Positions 50,316 through 59,392 of a stretch of 64,000 bases of DNA are shown here, one piece after another (the stretch's first letter is position 1; every line of letters starts with the position of its first letter). The notes under the pieces were generated by a model that saw only the letters and a list, made by a program, of their open reading frames with translations, was not told the DNA's origin and searched no databases. The stretch is from Actinomyces sp. HMSC035G02 (GTDB lineage Bacteria > Actinomycetota > Actinomycetes > Actinomycetales > Actinomycetaceae), in the NCBI GenBank assembly GCA_001838165.1, contig KV835892.1, forward strand, positions 156,988 through 220,987, written 5' to 3'. Made by a program: the position numbers and the translations under genes.

Positions 50316-51368
50316 CTAGTCGAAGAGAGCACCGTCCGGCGCGGGCGGAGTGAGGCCGAGGTGAGCCCACGCCTTCGGGGTTGCCATGCGTCCACGGTTG
50401 GTACGCACGAGGAATCCTTCGCGCACGAGGTAGGGTTCTGCAACCGTTTCAACCGTTTCCGCTTCCTCGCCGATCGTCACGGACAGGGTCGTCAGGCCCA
50501 CCGGACCGCCCGCGAAACGACGACAGATGGCATCGAGAACCGCGCGATCCAGGCGATCCAGGCCCGAAGGGTCGACCTCGAAGAGCTCGAGCGCGCCGCG
50601 CGCGGCCTCGAGGGTCAGCTGCCCGTCGCCATGCACCTGGGCGTAGTCGACGACGCGACGCAGGAGGCGGTTCGCGATTCGGGGAGTGCCGCGCGAACGC
50701 GAGGCAATCTCGTGGGCGGCCTGCGCGTCGATGGGTGACCCCAACAGCGAGGCGGAACGGGTGACAACGGACTGCAGTTCATCGGTCTCGTAGAACTCGA
50801 GATGGGCGGTGAAGCCGAAGCGGTCACGCAGCGGCGCCGGAAGGAGGCCGGATCGAGTCGTCGCGCCCACGACCGTGAACGGGGGAAGTGTCAGCGGAAT
50901 CGATGTCGCACCGGGTCCCTTGCCCACGACGACGTCGACGCGGAAGTCCTCCATGGCGAGGTAGAGCATTTCCTCCGCGGTGCGCGCGAGGCGGTGAATC
51001 TCGTCGATGAAGAGGATGTCGCCCTCTTGGAGACCGGACAGGATCGCCGCGAGATCACCCGCGTGCTGGATCGCAGGACCGGACGTCAGGCGCAGGGATG
51101 TGCCCATCTCCGCAGCGATAATCATCGCGAGCGTCGTCTTGCCAAGTCCCGGAGGGCCCGCGAGAAGAACATGATCGGGACTCGCCGAACGCATGCGCGC
51201 TGCGTCGAGTACAAGCTGCAGCTGACCACGCACGACGCGCTGGCCGACGAACTCCGACAGCTTCTTCGGGCGCAGCGCAGCCTCGGCGGCCCGCTCAAGC
51301 TCCCCGGCGTCGGGAGCGACGATACGCATCGCCTCGACGTCGAAACCAGGATCCATCTGATCAGCCAC
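50316..51368 (-). CDS. ruvB: Holliday junction branch-migration helicase RuvB
   Basis: RuvB (350 residues), the AAA+ motor of the RuvAB branch-migration complex. Walker A is [20 protein letters not shown], Walker [21 protein letters not shown], sensor 1 [20 protein letters not shown] with the arginine finger, and sensor 2 [18 protein letters not shown]. The winged-helix C-terminus ([20 protein letters not shown]) binds DNA. The GTG at 51368 follows GGGAGGCGG and overlaps the ruvA stop by 8 bp. It is the last gene of the yebC operon. Confidence 0.97.
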   Translation of the reverse strand: MADQMDPGFDVEAMRIVAPDAGELERAAEAALRPKKLSEFVGQRVVRGQLQLVLDAARMRSASPDHVLLAGPPGLGKTTLAMIIAAEMGTSLRLTSGPAIQHAGDLAAILSGLQEGDILFIDEIHRLARTAEEMLYLAMEDFRVDVVVGKGPGATSIPLTLPPFTVVGATTRSGLLPAPLRDRFGFTAHLEFYETDELQSVVTRSASLLGSPIDAQAAHEIASRSRGTPRIANRLLRRVVDYAQVHGDGQLTLEAARGALELFEVDPSGLDRLDRAVLDAICRRFAGGPVGLTTLSVTIGEEAETVETVAEPYLVREGFLVRTNRGRMATPKAWAHLGLTPPAPDGALFD

Positions 51369-51966
51369 GTCCGCCTCCCAGCGTCACGAGAGCAGCACGC
51401 AGCATATCGGAGGCGCCAAGCCCGCTGCCCGCGAGCTTCTCGATGGCCTTGGCCGCCTGGGCCTCGGACCATCCGAGGCCGACCAGCGCAGCGCTGACCT
51501 CGGAGGCCACGGCATCCTCGGCGGGCGCGGGAGCGGCCGCGGTTTCTACACCCGGCAGGGCTGCTGGAGTACCCAGCTTGTCGCCGATTTCGAGGGCCAT
51601 ACGCTGCGCCGACTTCTTGCCCACGCCGGGGATGCGCTGAAGGGCCGTCAGGTCCTGGTCGCGCACCGCGCGGCGAAGGTCATCGGGGCGCAGGACCGCC
51701 AGTGCTGCCAGCGCGATCTTCGGGCCGATGCCCGACACAGACAGGAGCTTCGTGAACACGTCACGTTCATCCGCGGACTCGAAACCGTAGAGCGTCATCG
51801 AGTCTTCGCGCACGATCATCGACGTGAACACCGTCATCTCCTCATCACGCGTGGCGCCCTGCGCGAACGCGGGCGTCACGTGCACGCGAAAGCCGATGCC
51901 CCCCACCACGATGTCGATGTGGTCAAGGCCGACGCTCGCGACTGTGCCGCGCAGAATGGAGATCAC
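51361..51966 (-). CDS. ruvA: Holliday junction DNA-binding protein RuvA
   Basis: RuvA (201 residues) binds the four-way junction as a tetramer and recruits RuvB. Domain I begins [20 protein letters not shown], domain II has the helix-hairpin-helix pairs [20 protein letters not shown] and [19 protein letters not shown], and domain III ([20 protein letters not shown]) contacts RuvB. I chose the GTG at 51966 because AAAGGAACGCA precedes it and the protein then starts as in other RuvA; the frame is open to 51984. 55-base gap after ruvC. Confidence 0.96.
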   Translation of the reverse strand: MISILRGTVASVGLDHIDIVVGGIGFRVHVTPAFAQGATRDEEMTVFTSMIVREDSMTLYGFESADERDVFTKLLSVSGIGPKIALAALAVLRPDDLRRAVRDQDLTALQRIPGVGKKSAQRMALEIGDKLGTPAALPGVETAAAPAPAEDAVASEVSAALVGLGWSEAQAAKAIEKLAGSGLGASDMLRAALVTLGGGRG

Positions 51967-52021
51967 TGCGTTCCTTTCGTTCACGGGTCACCCGCACACG
52001 CGGGCGAACATATGTACGATT

Positions 52022-52651
52022 CTAGCCGCGCCTGCGCCTCGGATCGACGGCACCCGTTCGGCGTTGCGCGGCCTGGGCCTCGGCCCACGCCTTCTGGGCG
52101 GGCGTCATGGACCCGCGCGCGGTCAGGCGACCCGAGATCGAGACAGCGACCGACGAGTCCTCGGGGGCACCGAGCAAGCCGGTCCCCCGCCACGCGTGTG
52201 TGATCGCGATAGCCAGAGCATCGGCGGCGTCCGCGGGCTTGGGTGCCTTGGCGAGGCCGAGGATACGCGCGACCATCGCCTGCACCTGCGCTTTGTCCGC
52301 ATTGCCGTTGCCGGACACTGCGGACTTGACCTCGGAGGGCGTATGAACGGCCATCGGAAGGCCGGCGCGACCGACGCACGTCATCGCCGCACCCATGACC
52401 TGCATCGTGGTGGTCACAGACTGGAGGTTGTCCTGTGCGAAGACGCGTTCGATGGCGACAACCTCCGGCTCGTAGCGCTCGATGACGCTGTCGATCGCGT
52501 CCGCGATCGTGCGCAGCCGGAAGTGCGTCGCCAGATCCTTATCCGTGCGGGCGACACCGACATACACGAGCGAGGCGCGCCGCGACGCATCGACGTCGAC
52601 GACGCCGAGGCCGCAGCGCGTCAGGCCCGGGTCGATGCCCATGACGCGCAT
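52022..52651 (-). CDS. ruvC: Holliday junction resolvase RuvC
   Basis: RuvC (209 residues) cuts Holliday junctions symmetrically. The catalytic acidic residues are in VMGIDPGLTRCGLGVVDVD, VVAIERVFAQDNLQSV and KPADAADALAIAITHAW. The C-terminal ~45 residues (GRLTARGSMTPAQKAWAEAQ and an Arg-rich end) extend past the usual fold. Its ATG overlaps the pdxT stop by one base (TGATG), tying recombination genes to the vitamin B6 genes, as seen in other actinobacteria. Confidence 0.96.
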   Translation of the reverse strand: MRVMGIDPGLTRCGLGVVDVDASRRASLVYVGVARTDKDLATHFRLRTIADAIDSVIERYEPEVVAIERVFAQDNLQSVTTTMQVMGAAMTCVGRAGLPMAVHTPSEVKSAVSGNGNADKAQVQAMVARILGLAKAPKPADAADALAIAITHAWRGTGLLGAPEDSSVAVSISGRLTARGSMTPAQKAWAEAQAAQRRTGAVDPRRRRG

Positions 52652-53244
52652 CAGGCGCGAGCCACCATATCGACGAACATGGCGTGAATACGGTCATCCC
52701 CACCCACCTCGGGATGGAAGGACGTCGCCATGACGTTGCCACGGCGCACCGCAACGATCGGGCCGTCGGCGCTGTTGCCGGCGCGCGCGATGACCTCGAC
52801 GCCCTCGCCCACCGATTCAACCCACGGAGCGCGGATAAACACGGCATGGAAAGGACCGCCCTCGAGCCCCTCGATGTCCAGGTCCTCCTCGTAGGAGTCG
52901 ACCTGGCGTCCGAAGGCGTTGCGGCGCACGACCATGTCGAGCGCGCCAAAGGAACGCTGGTCCTCACGGCCATCCAGAATCGACGAGGCAAGCATGATCA
53001 TGCCCGCGCACGTACCGTACACAGGCAAGCCAGATGCAATGCGGTCGTGCAGCGAATCGAACAATCCGAAGGAGAGCAGCAGGTTCGACATGGTCGTCGA
53101 CTCGCCACCCGGGATGACCAGGCCATCGACCTGGTCGAGCTCAGAAACCCTGCGCACAAGCAGCGCGCGGGCGCCGGAGTTTTCCAGCGCCCGCACGTGC
53201 TCTGCGACGTCGCCCTGCAGGGCGAGAACGCCGATGGTCACCAT
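52651..53244 (-). CDS. pdxT: Pyridoxal 5'-phosphate synthase glutaminase subunit
   Basis: PdxT (197 residues), class I glutaminase that feeds ammonia to PdxS. Motifs: [31 protein letters not shown], the nucleophile Cys in [13 protein letters not shown], and the His-Glu of the triad in [11 protein letters not shown]. It overlaps pdxS by 7 bp and ruvC by 1 bp. The DXP-independent B6 route is complete with pdxS. Confidence 0.97.
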   Translation of the reverse strand: MVTIGVLALQGDVAEHVRALENSGARALLVRRVSELDQVDGLVIPGGESTTMSNLLLSFGLFDSLHDRIASGLPVYGTCAGMIMLASSILDGREDQRSFGALDMVVRRNAFGRQVDSYEEDLDIEGLEGGPFHAVFIRAPWVESVGEGVEVIARAGNSADGPIVAVRRGNVMATSFHPEVGGDDRIHAMFVDMVARA

Positions 53245-54140
53245 CCGCGCTCCGCGAGGCGGTGATCGACCGGCAGGTCGTCGACGTTAATGCCGACCAT
53301 GGCCTCGCCCAGGCCACGGGAGACCTCGGCGATGACAGACGGATCGTCGTAGAAGGTCGTGGCCTTGACGATGGCAGCCGCACGCTTGGCGGGGTCGCCG
53401 GACTTGAAGATGCCCGAGCCAACGAAGACGCCCTCGGCGCCCAGCTGCATCATCATGGCAGCGTCGGCGGGAGTGGCGATGCCGCCGGCCGTGAAGAGCA
53501 CGACGGGGAGGCGTCCCTCGCGGGCGACCTCGGCGACGAGCTCGAAGGGGGCCTGCAGTTCCTTGGCCGCGACGTAGAGCTCGTCCTCGGGCAGGGAGGT
53601 CAGGTGGCGGATCTCGTCGCGGATCTTACGCATGTGCGTGGTCGCGTTCGAGACGTCGCCGGTGCCGGCCTCGCCCTTGGAGCGGATCATGGCCGCGCCC
53701 TCGTTGATGCGGCGCAGCGCCTCACCGAGGTTGGTCGCACCGCAGACGAAGGGAACGGTGAAGTTCCACTTGTCGATGTGGTGGGTGTAGTCGGCGGGGG
53801 TCAGAACCTCGGACTCGTCGATGTAGTCCACGCCGAGGGACTGCAGGACCTGCGCCTCGACGAAGTGACCGATGCGGGCCTTGGCCATCACGGGGATGGA
53901 CACGGCCTCGATGATGCCCTCGATCAGGTCGGGGTCGGACATGCGGGCCACGCCACCCTGAGCGCGGATATCGGCGGGGACGCGCTCGAGGGCCATGACG
54001 GCCACGGCGCCCGCGTCCTCGGCGATCTTCGCCTGCTCGGGGGTAACGACGTCCATGATGACGCCACCCTTGAGCATCTGGGCCATGCCACGCTTGACCT
54101 GCGGGGTGCCGACCTCGCGCTTAGCGGTCGAATCGCTCAT
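53238..54140 (-). CDS. pdxS: Pyridoxal 5'-phosphate synthase subunit PdxS
   Basis: PdxS (300 residues), the TIM-barrel synthase that builds PLP from ribose-5-phosphate, glyceraldehyde-3-phosphate and ammonia. Family motifs: [59 protein letters not shown] (active-site Lys), [12 protein letters not shown] and [21 protein letters not shown] chose the ATG at 54140 (AGGAG five bases before) over the GTG at 54146. It starts 2 bases after yebC. Confidence 0.97.
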   Translation of the reverse strand: MSDSTAKREVGTPQVKRGMAQMLKGGVIMDVVTPEQAKIAEDAGAVAVMALERVPADIRAQGGVARMSDPDLIEGIIEAVSIPVMAKARIGHFVEAQVLQSLGVDYIDESEVLTPADYTHHIDKWNFTVPFVCGATNLGEALRRINEGAAMIRSKGEAGTGDVSNATTHMRKIRDEIRHLTSLPEDELYVAAKELQAPFELVAEVAREGRLPVVLFTAGGIATPADAAMMMQLGAEGVFVGSGIFKSGDPAKRAAAIVKATTFYDDPSVIAEVSRGLGEAMVGINVDDLPVDHRLAERGW

Positions 54141-54142
54141 GT

Positions 54143-54904
54143 TCACTCCTGCTCTTCCAGCTGGGCACGAACCTCATCCGACAGGGACATGTTCGTGTAG
54201 ATGTTCTGCACGTCATCAGAGTCCTCGAGGGCATCGATGAGCTTGTTAACCTTGAGGGCGCCCTCGAGGTCGAGCTCAACCTCGGTGGAGGCAACGAACT
54301 GGACTTCGGCGGAGTCGTAGTCGATGCCAGCGTCCTGCAGAGCGGTACGCACGGCAACAACGTCCTTGGGGTCGGACTCGACGATGAAGAGCTCACCGGC
54401 GTCCTCGACCTCTTCGGCGCCCGCGTCCAGGACGGCCATCATGATGGATTCCTCGTCCACACCGTCGGCGGCGGGCACCTCAACGATGCCGCGGCGCGAG
54501 AACAGGTAGGACACCGAACCAGGGTCGGCCAGCGAGCCGCCGTGGCGGGTGAAGCCCAGGCGCACGTCGGAGGCGGCGCGGTTGCGGTTATCCGTCAGAC
54601 ACTCCACCAGGAAGGCGACGCCGTTGGGGCCGTAGCCCTCGTACATGATGGTCTCGTAGTTGGCACCACCGGCCTCGGCACCGGAGCCACGCTTGACGGC
54701 GCGGTCGATGTTGTCGGCGGGGACGGAGTTCTTCTTCGCCTTCTGGATGGCGTCGTACAGGGTCGGGTTGCCAGCGGGGTCGCCGCCGCCCGTGCGAGCT
54801 GCAACCTCAATGTTCTTGATGAGGCGCGCGAAGAGCTTGCCGCGCTTGGCGTCAATAGCGGCCTTCTTGTGCTTGGTGGTCGCCCACTTAGAGTGTCCCG
54901 ACAT
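54143..54904 (-). CDS. yebC: YebC/PmpR-family protein
   Basis: A 253-residue YebC protein. The start [20 protein letters not shown] is the classic N-terminus, behind GGGAGAAGTG. Other marks are [57 protein letters not shown] and [13 protein letters not shown]. The family was long annotated as transcriptional regulators; recent work on homologues supports a role in resolving ribosome stalling at proline-rich stretches. It heads the yebC-pdxS-pdxT-ruvC-ruvA-ruvB operon. Confidence 0.96.
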   Translation of the reverse strand: MSGHSKWATTKHKKAAIDAKRGKLFARLIKNIEVAARTGGGDPAGNPTLYDAIQKAKKNSVPADNIDRAVKRGSGAEAGGANYETIMYEGYGPNGVAFLVECLTDNRNRAASDVRLGFTRHGGSLADPGSVSYLFSRRGIVEVPAADGVDEESIMMAVLDAGAEEVEDAGELFIVESDPKDVVAVRTALQDAGIDYDSAEVQFVASTEVELDLEGALKVNKLIDALEDSDDVQNIYTNMSLSDEVRAQLEEQE

Positions 54905-54938
54905 CACTTCTCCCTGTTGGGTGGATAGATACCGCCAC

Positions 54939-54944
54939 ATTCTA
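54939..54944 (-). promoter_or_regulatory. Candidate -10 of the yebC operon
   Basis: The minus strand reads TAGAAT 35 bases before the yebC ATG, a five-of-six match to the -10 consensus. The region 17 bases further upstream is G-rich and offers no convincing -35. Confidence 0.35.
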
Positions 54945-55051
54945 ACGCGTTTGCAGCCCCCATCCGCATCCGGGCGGGCACCACGTGGACAAACGTAAAC
55001 ACACTCACAGGAAGGACGGACGAGGCCAGGGCCACTTCCGGGGCACGCGAC

Positions 55052-55534
55052 CTATCGGGTGGGTGGGGTGAGCACCGCACGCAGGGCGCAGCTCGAGGGG
55101 GCCATATCCTCCCAGGACCCATCGAAGGTGAGGATGAGAGCGGTCGCGGTGGGCACGCCTCGGGCCACCTCTGCCCGATCGTCCTCGCGGGCCAGAACAT
55201 AGCCCGCGCCGGAGATAGTCGGTTCATGACCGACGATGAGCGCACGCTCCCCTTCGAAGGTGCGCGCCAGGGTCAGGATGTCTTCCTCGTCGGCGTTGTA
55301 GACGCCGCGGTCGAACCAGCTCTCGCGAATCGACACGCGCTGGCTGATCTGGGCGAACGTCTGCTGGGCACGGACCGCGTCCGAGCACACGGCCACATCG
55401 AAGCTGCCGATCTCGCGGGATAAGACACCGCCGAGACGCACGGCCTGATCGACACCCGCGTGCGTGAGGGGTCGAGTGTGATCGGGGTATGAGTATGCGG
55501 CCTGCGCGTGGCGAACGAGAACGAGGGTTGGCAT
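55052..55534 (-). CDS. sixA: SixA-like phosphohistidine phosphatase
   Basis: A 160-residue histidine-phosphatase-superfamily protein of the small SixA type. The catalytic RHG-type motif is LVLVRHAQAAYSYPDHTRPL (RHA in place of RHG), the second His is in ALIVGHEPTISG, and DVAVCSDAVRAQQTF completes the core. SixA removes phosphate from phosphohistidine, for example on PTS components in E. coli; the target here is unknown. The ATG at 55534 gives MPTLVLVRHA, the expected N-terminus. It faces the small plus-strand gene at 55567 across 32 bases. Confidence 0.9.
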   Translation of the reverse strand: MPTLVLVRHAQAAYSYPDHTRPLTHAGVDQAVRLGGVLSREIGSFDVAVCSDAVRAQQTFAQISQRVSIRESWFDRGVYNADEEDILTLARTFEGERALIVGHEPTISGAGYVLAREDDRAEVARGVPTATALILTFDGSWEDMAPSSCALRAVLTPPTR

Positions 55535-55566
55535 ACTTCCAAGCGTAACCGCACGGGGAGGACACC

Positions 55567-55800
55567 ATGGCACTGGGAGTCGAAGCCGCATCGGGCATCT
55601 GCTCGGCGCGCGAATGCACGAACGCCGCGATCTACCGGATCGACTGGCGTAACCCTGCGATCCACCACGCCCGCACAAAGACGTGGCTCGCGTGCGAGGA
55701 TCACCTGTCCTACCTGGAGGGTTACTTCACGTACCGCTCGTTCCCTTTCGAGGTGTCAGCTTTCGTCGCACCCGATCAGGACCAGCCTCAGGCCCACTGA
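55567..55800 (+). CDS. Small Cys/His-containing protein of unknown function (77 aa)
   Basis: Not functionally assigned. The 77 residues contain CSAREC, then IYRIDWRNPAIHHARTKTWL and LACEDHLSYLEGYF. The spacing of three cysteines and a histidine (CxxxxC...CxxH) suggests a metal-binding knuckle. Similar short actinobacterial proteins carry this IDWRNP...KTWLAC pattern; I recall some being mislabelled acetone carboxylase. The ATG follows GGGAGGA, so the start is firm. It is one of only three plus-strand protein genes in the window, and its 3' end overlaps the convergent phosphatase gene by 13 bp. Confidence 0.8.
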   Translation: MALGVEAASGICSARECTNAAIYRIDWRNPAIHHARTKTWLACEDHLSYLEGYFTYRSFPFEVSAFVAPDQDQPQAH

Positions 55801-56459
55801 TCGAGGGGACGGTCGTTCCATGTCAGGGCGTGGAGCCCCTTCGCCAGTTCGTCGGCCGAGGCCGGGGTGAAGTCGGGGGCCCACTCGAAGGTCGACGTAC
55901 CCGTGTTGGACATGAAGTGCTTGGAGACGAGGTCCTCGTCGATGTCGGTGGACAGCCACGTGGCCAGCAGACGCGTGAGGGCGCCGTGGATAACGAACAC
56001 TGCGACTGCCTCGTCCCCCGCCTGCTCGCGGGCGGCCAGGCCCACGCTGCGCACGGTTTCCAGCGAGCGGGCCAGGGCCTCGCGCCCGTTTTCGCCGCCG
56101 GGCATACGGTTGTCAAGGTCGCCAGCGCACCACGACAGGGTCGTGCGCACGTAGAGGGACTGCGAAGCGGGGTCGGCCGCCATCTCGAGGTCGCCCGAAC
56201 GCAGCTCTCGGATGCCGGGGTGCACCTGCGGGGTCAGGCCGTAGGCACTCGCCAGCGGCGCCGCGGTCAGGCGAGTACGGTGCAGCCCAGACAATGCGAT
56301 AACGGTGGGAGGAGGTGCGACCTCGGACTCCCATCGATCCGCGAGGCGCTGAGCCTGGAGAAGCCCTTCGGGAGTCAGCCCGAGGCCGGGGCGCACCGTA
56401 TCGAGCGCACCGAGGCGATTCGCGGGGGTCTGTCCGTGCCGTACCAGCACAATCTTCAC
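55788..56459 (-). CDS. Histidine phosphatase family protein (phosphoglycerate mutase-like)
   Basis: A 223-residue branch-1 histidine phosphatase. The RHG motif with its phospho-acceptor His is in KIVLVRHGQTPANRLG. SGLHRTRLTAAPLASAYGL holds the phosphate-binding Arg, IRELRSGDLEM the proton donor and AVFVIHGALTRLL the second His. It may be a sugar-phosphate or nucleotide phosphatase; a true mutase is less likely given the length. Its start overlaps the glnE stop by 4 bp, so it is cotranslated with the nitrogen genes, although no direct link is known. Confidence 0.9.
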   Translation of the reverse strand: MKIVLVRHGQTPANRLGALDTVRPGLGLTPEGLLQAQRLADRWESEVAPPPTVIALSGLHRTRLTAAPLASAYGLTPQVHPGIRELRSGDLEMAADPASQSLYVRTTLSWCAGDLDNRMPGGENGREALARSLETVRSVGLAAREQAGDEAVAVFVIHGALTRLLATWLSTDIDEDLVSKHFMSNTGTSTFEWAPDFTPASADELAKGLHALTWNDRPLDQWA

Positions 56460-59392
56460 TGCTGCTCCCAGAAAAGTCGTTCCATGACGGCGCGCGCTTT
56501 GCGTCCAACGCGCAGCCAGTCGTCTTCGAGGGCATTCAGCCCGCCGCTACCGTACCCGAGGATCGCTGCGAGGGCACGCAGCTCCGCGCTGTCACGGGGC
56601 AAGACGTCGAGCTTCACACCGCTCATGCGCCCGGTCGCCAAAGTATTTGCCGCGCGAATGCGGGTTGCCATATCCCAGGCATCGAGAAGAGTCTGCGCGT
56701 CTTGAGCGCTGATCAGCTCGTGCTCCCTGGCGCTCTGAATCGCCTGCGTCGTCGAGGGCGTACGCAGTGCGAGGTTGTTCGTTCCGGCACGCATCTGAAT
56801 GAGCTGGATCGTCCACTCCACATCGGTGAGACCACCGGGTCCGAGCTTCACGTGACGAGCGGGCTCAATGCCGCGCGGCAGGCGCTCGTTTTCCATGCGG
56901 GCTTTGAGCAAGCGAATGTCACGCACGTCCGCCTCGCTCACTCCCCCGTACGCAAGCTCCGCAAAAAGTCCTCGAGCCTGATCGGCGAGGCTCCCCTCCC
57001 CGATCGGGCGCGCACGCACCGCCGCCTGCCTCTCCCAGGTCGAGGCCCACCGCTGCGCATACTCACGATGCGATTCGGAAGTGCGGCTCATCGGGCCGTT
57101 CTTGCCCTCGGGCCGCAGGTCGAGGTCGACGACGATGCCCAGCTGAGTGGTCGCCGAGCCGAGAAGATTCTTCACGCGGTTGACGATCGCCGTAGCGCTG
57201 GCAGCCGCCTCGGCGTCGGAGGCTCCGCCGACGGCCTCGTGCAGGGCGATCACGTCTGCGTCCGACGCGTACGAGCACTCACGTCCGCCGTAGCGACCCA
57301 TCGCGACGAATACGACAGAGGCCCGTTCCTCGCCCCACCGCTCGACTTCCTCCCGCTGCGCGATGGCGAGGGCTCCGAGGATTGCGGCATCCGTAGCGTC
57401 AGCGATCGCGTTTCCGCGAGGATCGACGCCGCCCAGCAGGTCGCTCATCGCGCAGCGCGTCAACTCACGGGTGCGAACGGCGCGGACCCGCGCAGCGGCC
57501 TCCGTCGCGTCGTCATGACGGTCAATCAGGGCGGCGACTTCTCGGGCCAGCCGGTGCGGCTCTCGCGGGGCCAGCTCAGCATCATCGTCGAGCCATGCCA
57601 CGGCCTCGGGACGCTTGGCGAGGGCCTCGGCAATCCACCTGGAGTTCGGGAGCATGGTCGTGAGCCTGTGGGCGGCCACGCCCGAATCGCGCAAAAGCGC
57701 GAGGTACCAGTGCGAATCGCCGATGTCCTCGGACAGGATGCGGAAGTTGAGGAGGCCCATGTCGGGGTCCGCCCCGCCAGCCAGCCACGAGATAAACACC
57801 GGGAGCAGGTGGCGCTGAATCGCCGCGCGCCTGCTCGTCCCCTGGGTGAGCGCACCGATGTGCGTCAGCGCTCCCGCCGGATCCCGGTAGCCAATCGCGG
57901 CCAGGCGGTCGCGCGCGCCATCCGCATGCAACGACACCTCGTCCTCGCTCAGCGACGCGGTCGCGGCGATGATCGGGCGGTAGAAGACGTCCTCGTGCAG
58001 GGCGCGGACGCGGGTCCGAACCTCGTCGATGGCATCGCTGATCGACTCCGCATCTGCGAAGCGATCGGGTCCCATCGCACGCCCGAGGACACGCAGCTCC
58101 CGTTCCTTGTCCGGAATCAGGTGCGTGCGGCGCATTCGAGGCAGCTGAGTGCGGTGTTCGACGGCGCGCAGGAACCGGTAGCACAAGGCAAGCTGATGCG
58201 CGTCGCTGCGCGCAATGTAGCCGCCCTCGCGCAGCGCCTCGATCGCATCCAGCGTCGACCTCACGCGCAGGAAGGCGTCGGTGCGACCGTGAACAAGCTG
58301 AAGCAGCTGGACGGTGAACTCGACGTCTCGCAGGCCACCGCGCCCAAGCTTGAGCTCTCGGGACGCGTGCGATCGCGAGATGTTGTCTTCGACGCGACGG
58401 CGCATCGCGCGCGCAGCCTCGACGAATCCTTCACGCGTCGCAGCGCTCCACACGTAGGGCTGCGCAGCTTCCTCGAAGGCACGCCCGACGGCCTCCTCTC
58501 CCGCACAGGCGCGCGCCTTGAGCAGCGCCTGGAACTCCCAGGTTTGCGCCCATTTGTCCCAGTACTGGCGGTAGGACTCGACGGTGCGCACGAGCGCTCC
58601 GTTGCGCCCCTCGGGACGTAGGTTCGCATCCACCGTCCACAGCGGGGCTTCGGTGCCGGGACCCGAGCATGCGGAGGCGGTGGCCGCCGCAAGGCGTGTC
58701 GCAACCTCGAGGGCTACGCGCTCATCTCCATCCGCCCCAGCCTCGGCCACGTAGACGACATCGACGTCGGAGATGTAGTTGAGTTCGCGCGCTCCAGTCT
58801 TACCCATCGCGATGATGGCAAAGGGGATGAGCCCGCACGGGTCGATGTCCCGCCTCGCCAGGGCCAGGCCGGCCTCAAGGGTCGCGTCGACCAGGTCGGC
58901 GATGCGCCGACCGACCTCGGGCATGAACCCTTCGGGATCGTCACTCGTCAGATCATCGGCGGCGAGGTATAGCAGGACCCGGCGATACGCGCCGCGCAGA
59001 TCGTCCACCCGAGCATCCTCAGAGGCGACGAACGCACCGCACTCGACCCGCGTCGCCCCCACGGACGCCAGCATGACCCGTGCGGCCTCGCCAGGATCCT
59101 CCCAGATCGCCCGCGCACGGGCGGGGTCGGCGATCACGTAGTCACCCAGCCACTGGCTACCACCCAGGACGGCGCACAGGCGAGCACGCGCACGCGCATC
59201 ATCGACGAGTAAACGGACGAGGCCGGGGTCGGCCTCGTGCAGACGGATCGCCGCCAGCAGCGCCTGATCAGGGTCGGCACTCGCCCCCAGGTCCGCCGCC
59301 CACACCTCAGCTCCGCCCGGCAGCTCCTCCAAGAAGGAGAGAGCACGGCGTGGATCTAAGAAACCGGCGATCCGGAGCGCATCACCGCTCAC
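56456..59392 (-). CDS. glnE: Glutamine synthetase adenylyltransferase/deadenylylase
   Basis: GlnE (978 residues) attaches AMP to glutamine synthetase and removes it. Both nucleotidyltransferase domains are present with their acidic pairs: IIAMGKTGARELNYISDVDV in the N-terminal deadenylylase half, and VAMGRYGGRECSYASDADVI in the C-terminal adenylylase half. Each is followed by its own LRPEG segment (DANLRPEGRNGALVRT; DLDLRPEGKNGPMSRT) and GRGGLRDVEFTVQLLQL / LGPGGLTDVEWTIQLIQM. I chose GTG 59392, which overlaps the glnA stop (GTGA); the frame is open to 59458. Intact and full length. Confidence 0.95.
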   Translation of the reverse strand: MSGDALRIAGFLDPRRALSFLEELPGGAEVWAADLGASADPDQALLAAIRLHEADPGLVRLLVDDARARARLCAVLGGSQWLGDYVIADPARARAIWEDPGEAARVMLASVGATRVECGAFVASEDARVDDLRGAYRRVLLYLAADDLTSDDPEGFMPEVGRRIADLVDATLEAGLALARRDIDPCGLIPFAIIAMGKTGARELNYISDVDVVYVAEAGADGDERVALEVATRLAAATASACSGPGTEAPLWTVDANLRPEGRNGALVRTVESYRQYWDKWAQTWEFQALLKARACAGEEAVGRAFEEAAQPYVWSAATREGFVEAARAMRRRVEDNISRSHASRELKLGRGGLRDVEFTVQLLQLVHGRTDAFLRVRSTLDAIEALREGGYIARSDAHQLALCYRFLRAVEHRTQLPRMRRTHLIPDKERELRVLGRAMGPDRFADAESISDAIDEVRTRVRALHEDVFYRPIIAATASLSEDEVSLHADGARDRLAAIGYRDPAGALTHIGALTQGTSRRAAIQRHLLPVFISWLAGGADPDMGLLNFRILSEDIGDSHWYLALLRDSGVAAHRLTTMLPNSRWIAEALAKRPEAVAWLDDDAELAPREPHRLAREVAALIDRHDDATEAAARVRAVRTRELTRCAMSDLLGGVDPRGNAIADATDAAILGALAIAQREEVERWGEERASVVFVAMGRYGGRECSYASDADVIALHEAVGGASDAEAAASATAIVNRVKNLLGSATTQLGIVVDLDLRPEGKNGPMSRTSESHREYAQRWASTWERQAAVRARPIGEGSLADQARGLFAELAYGGVSEADVRDIRLLKARMENERLPRGIEPARHVKLGPGGLTDVEWTIQLIQMRAGTNNLALRTPSTTQAIQSAREHELISAQDAQTLLDAWDMATRIRAANTLATGRMSGVKLDVLPRDSAELRALAAILGYGSGGLNALEDDWLRVGRKARAVMERLFWEQQ

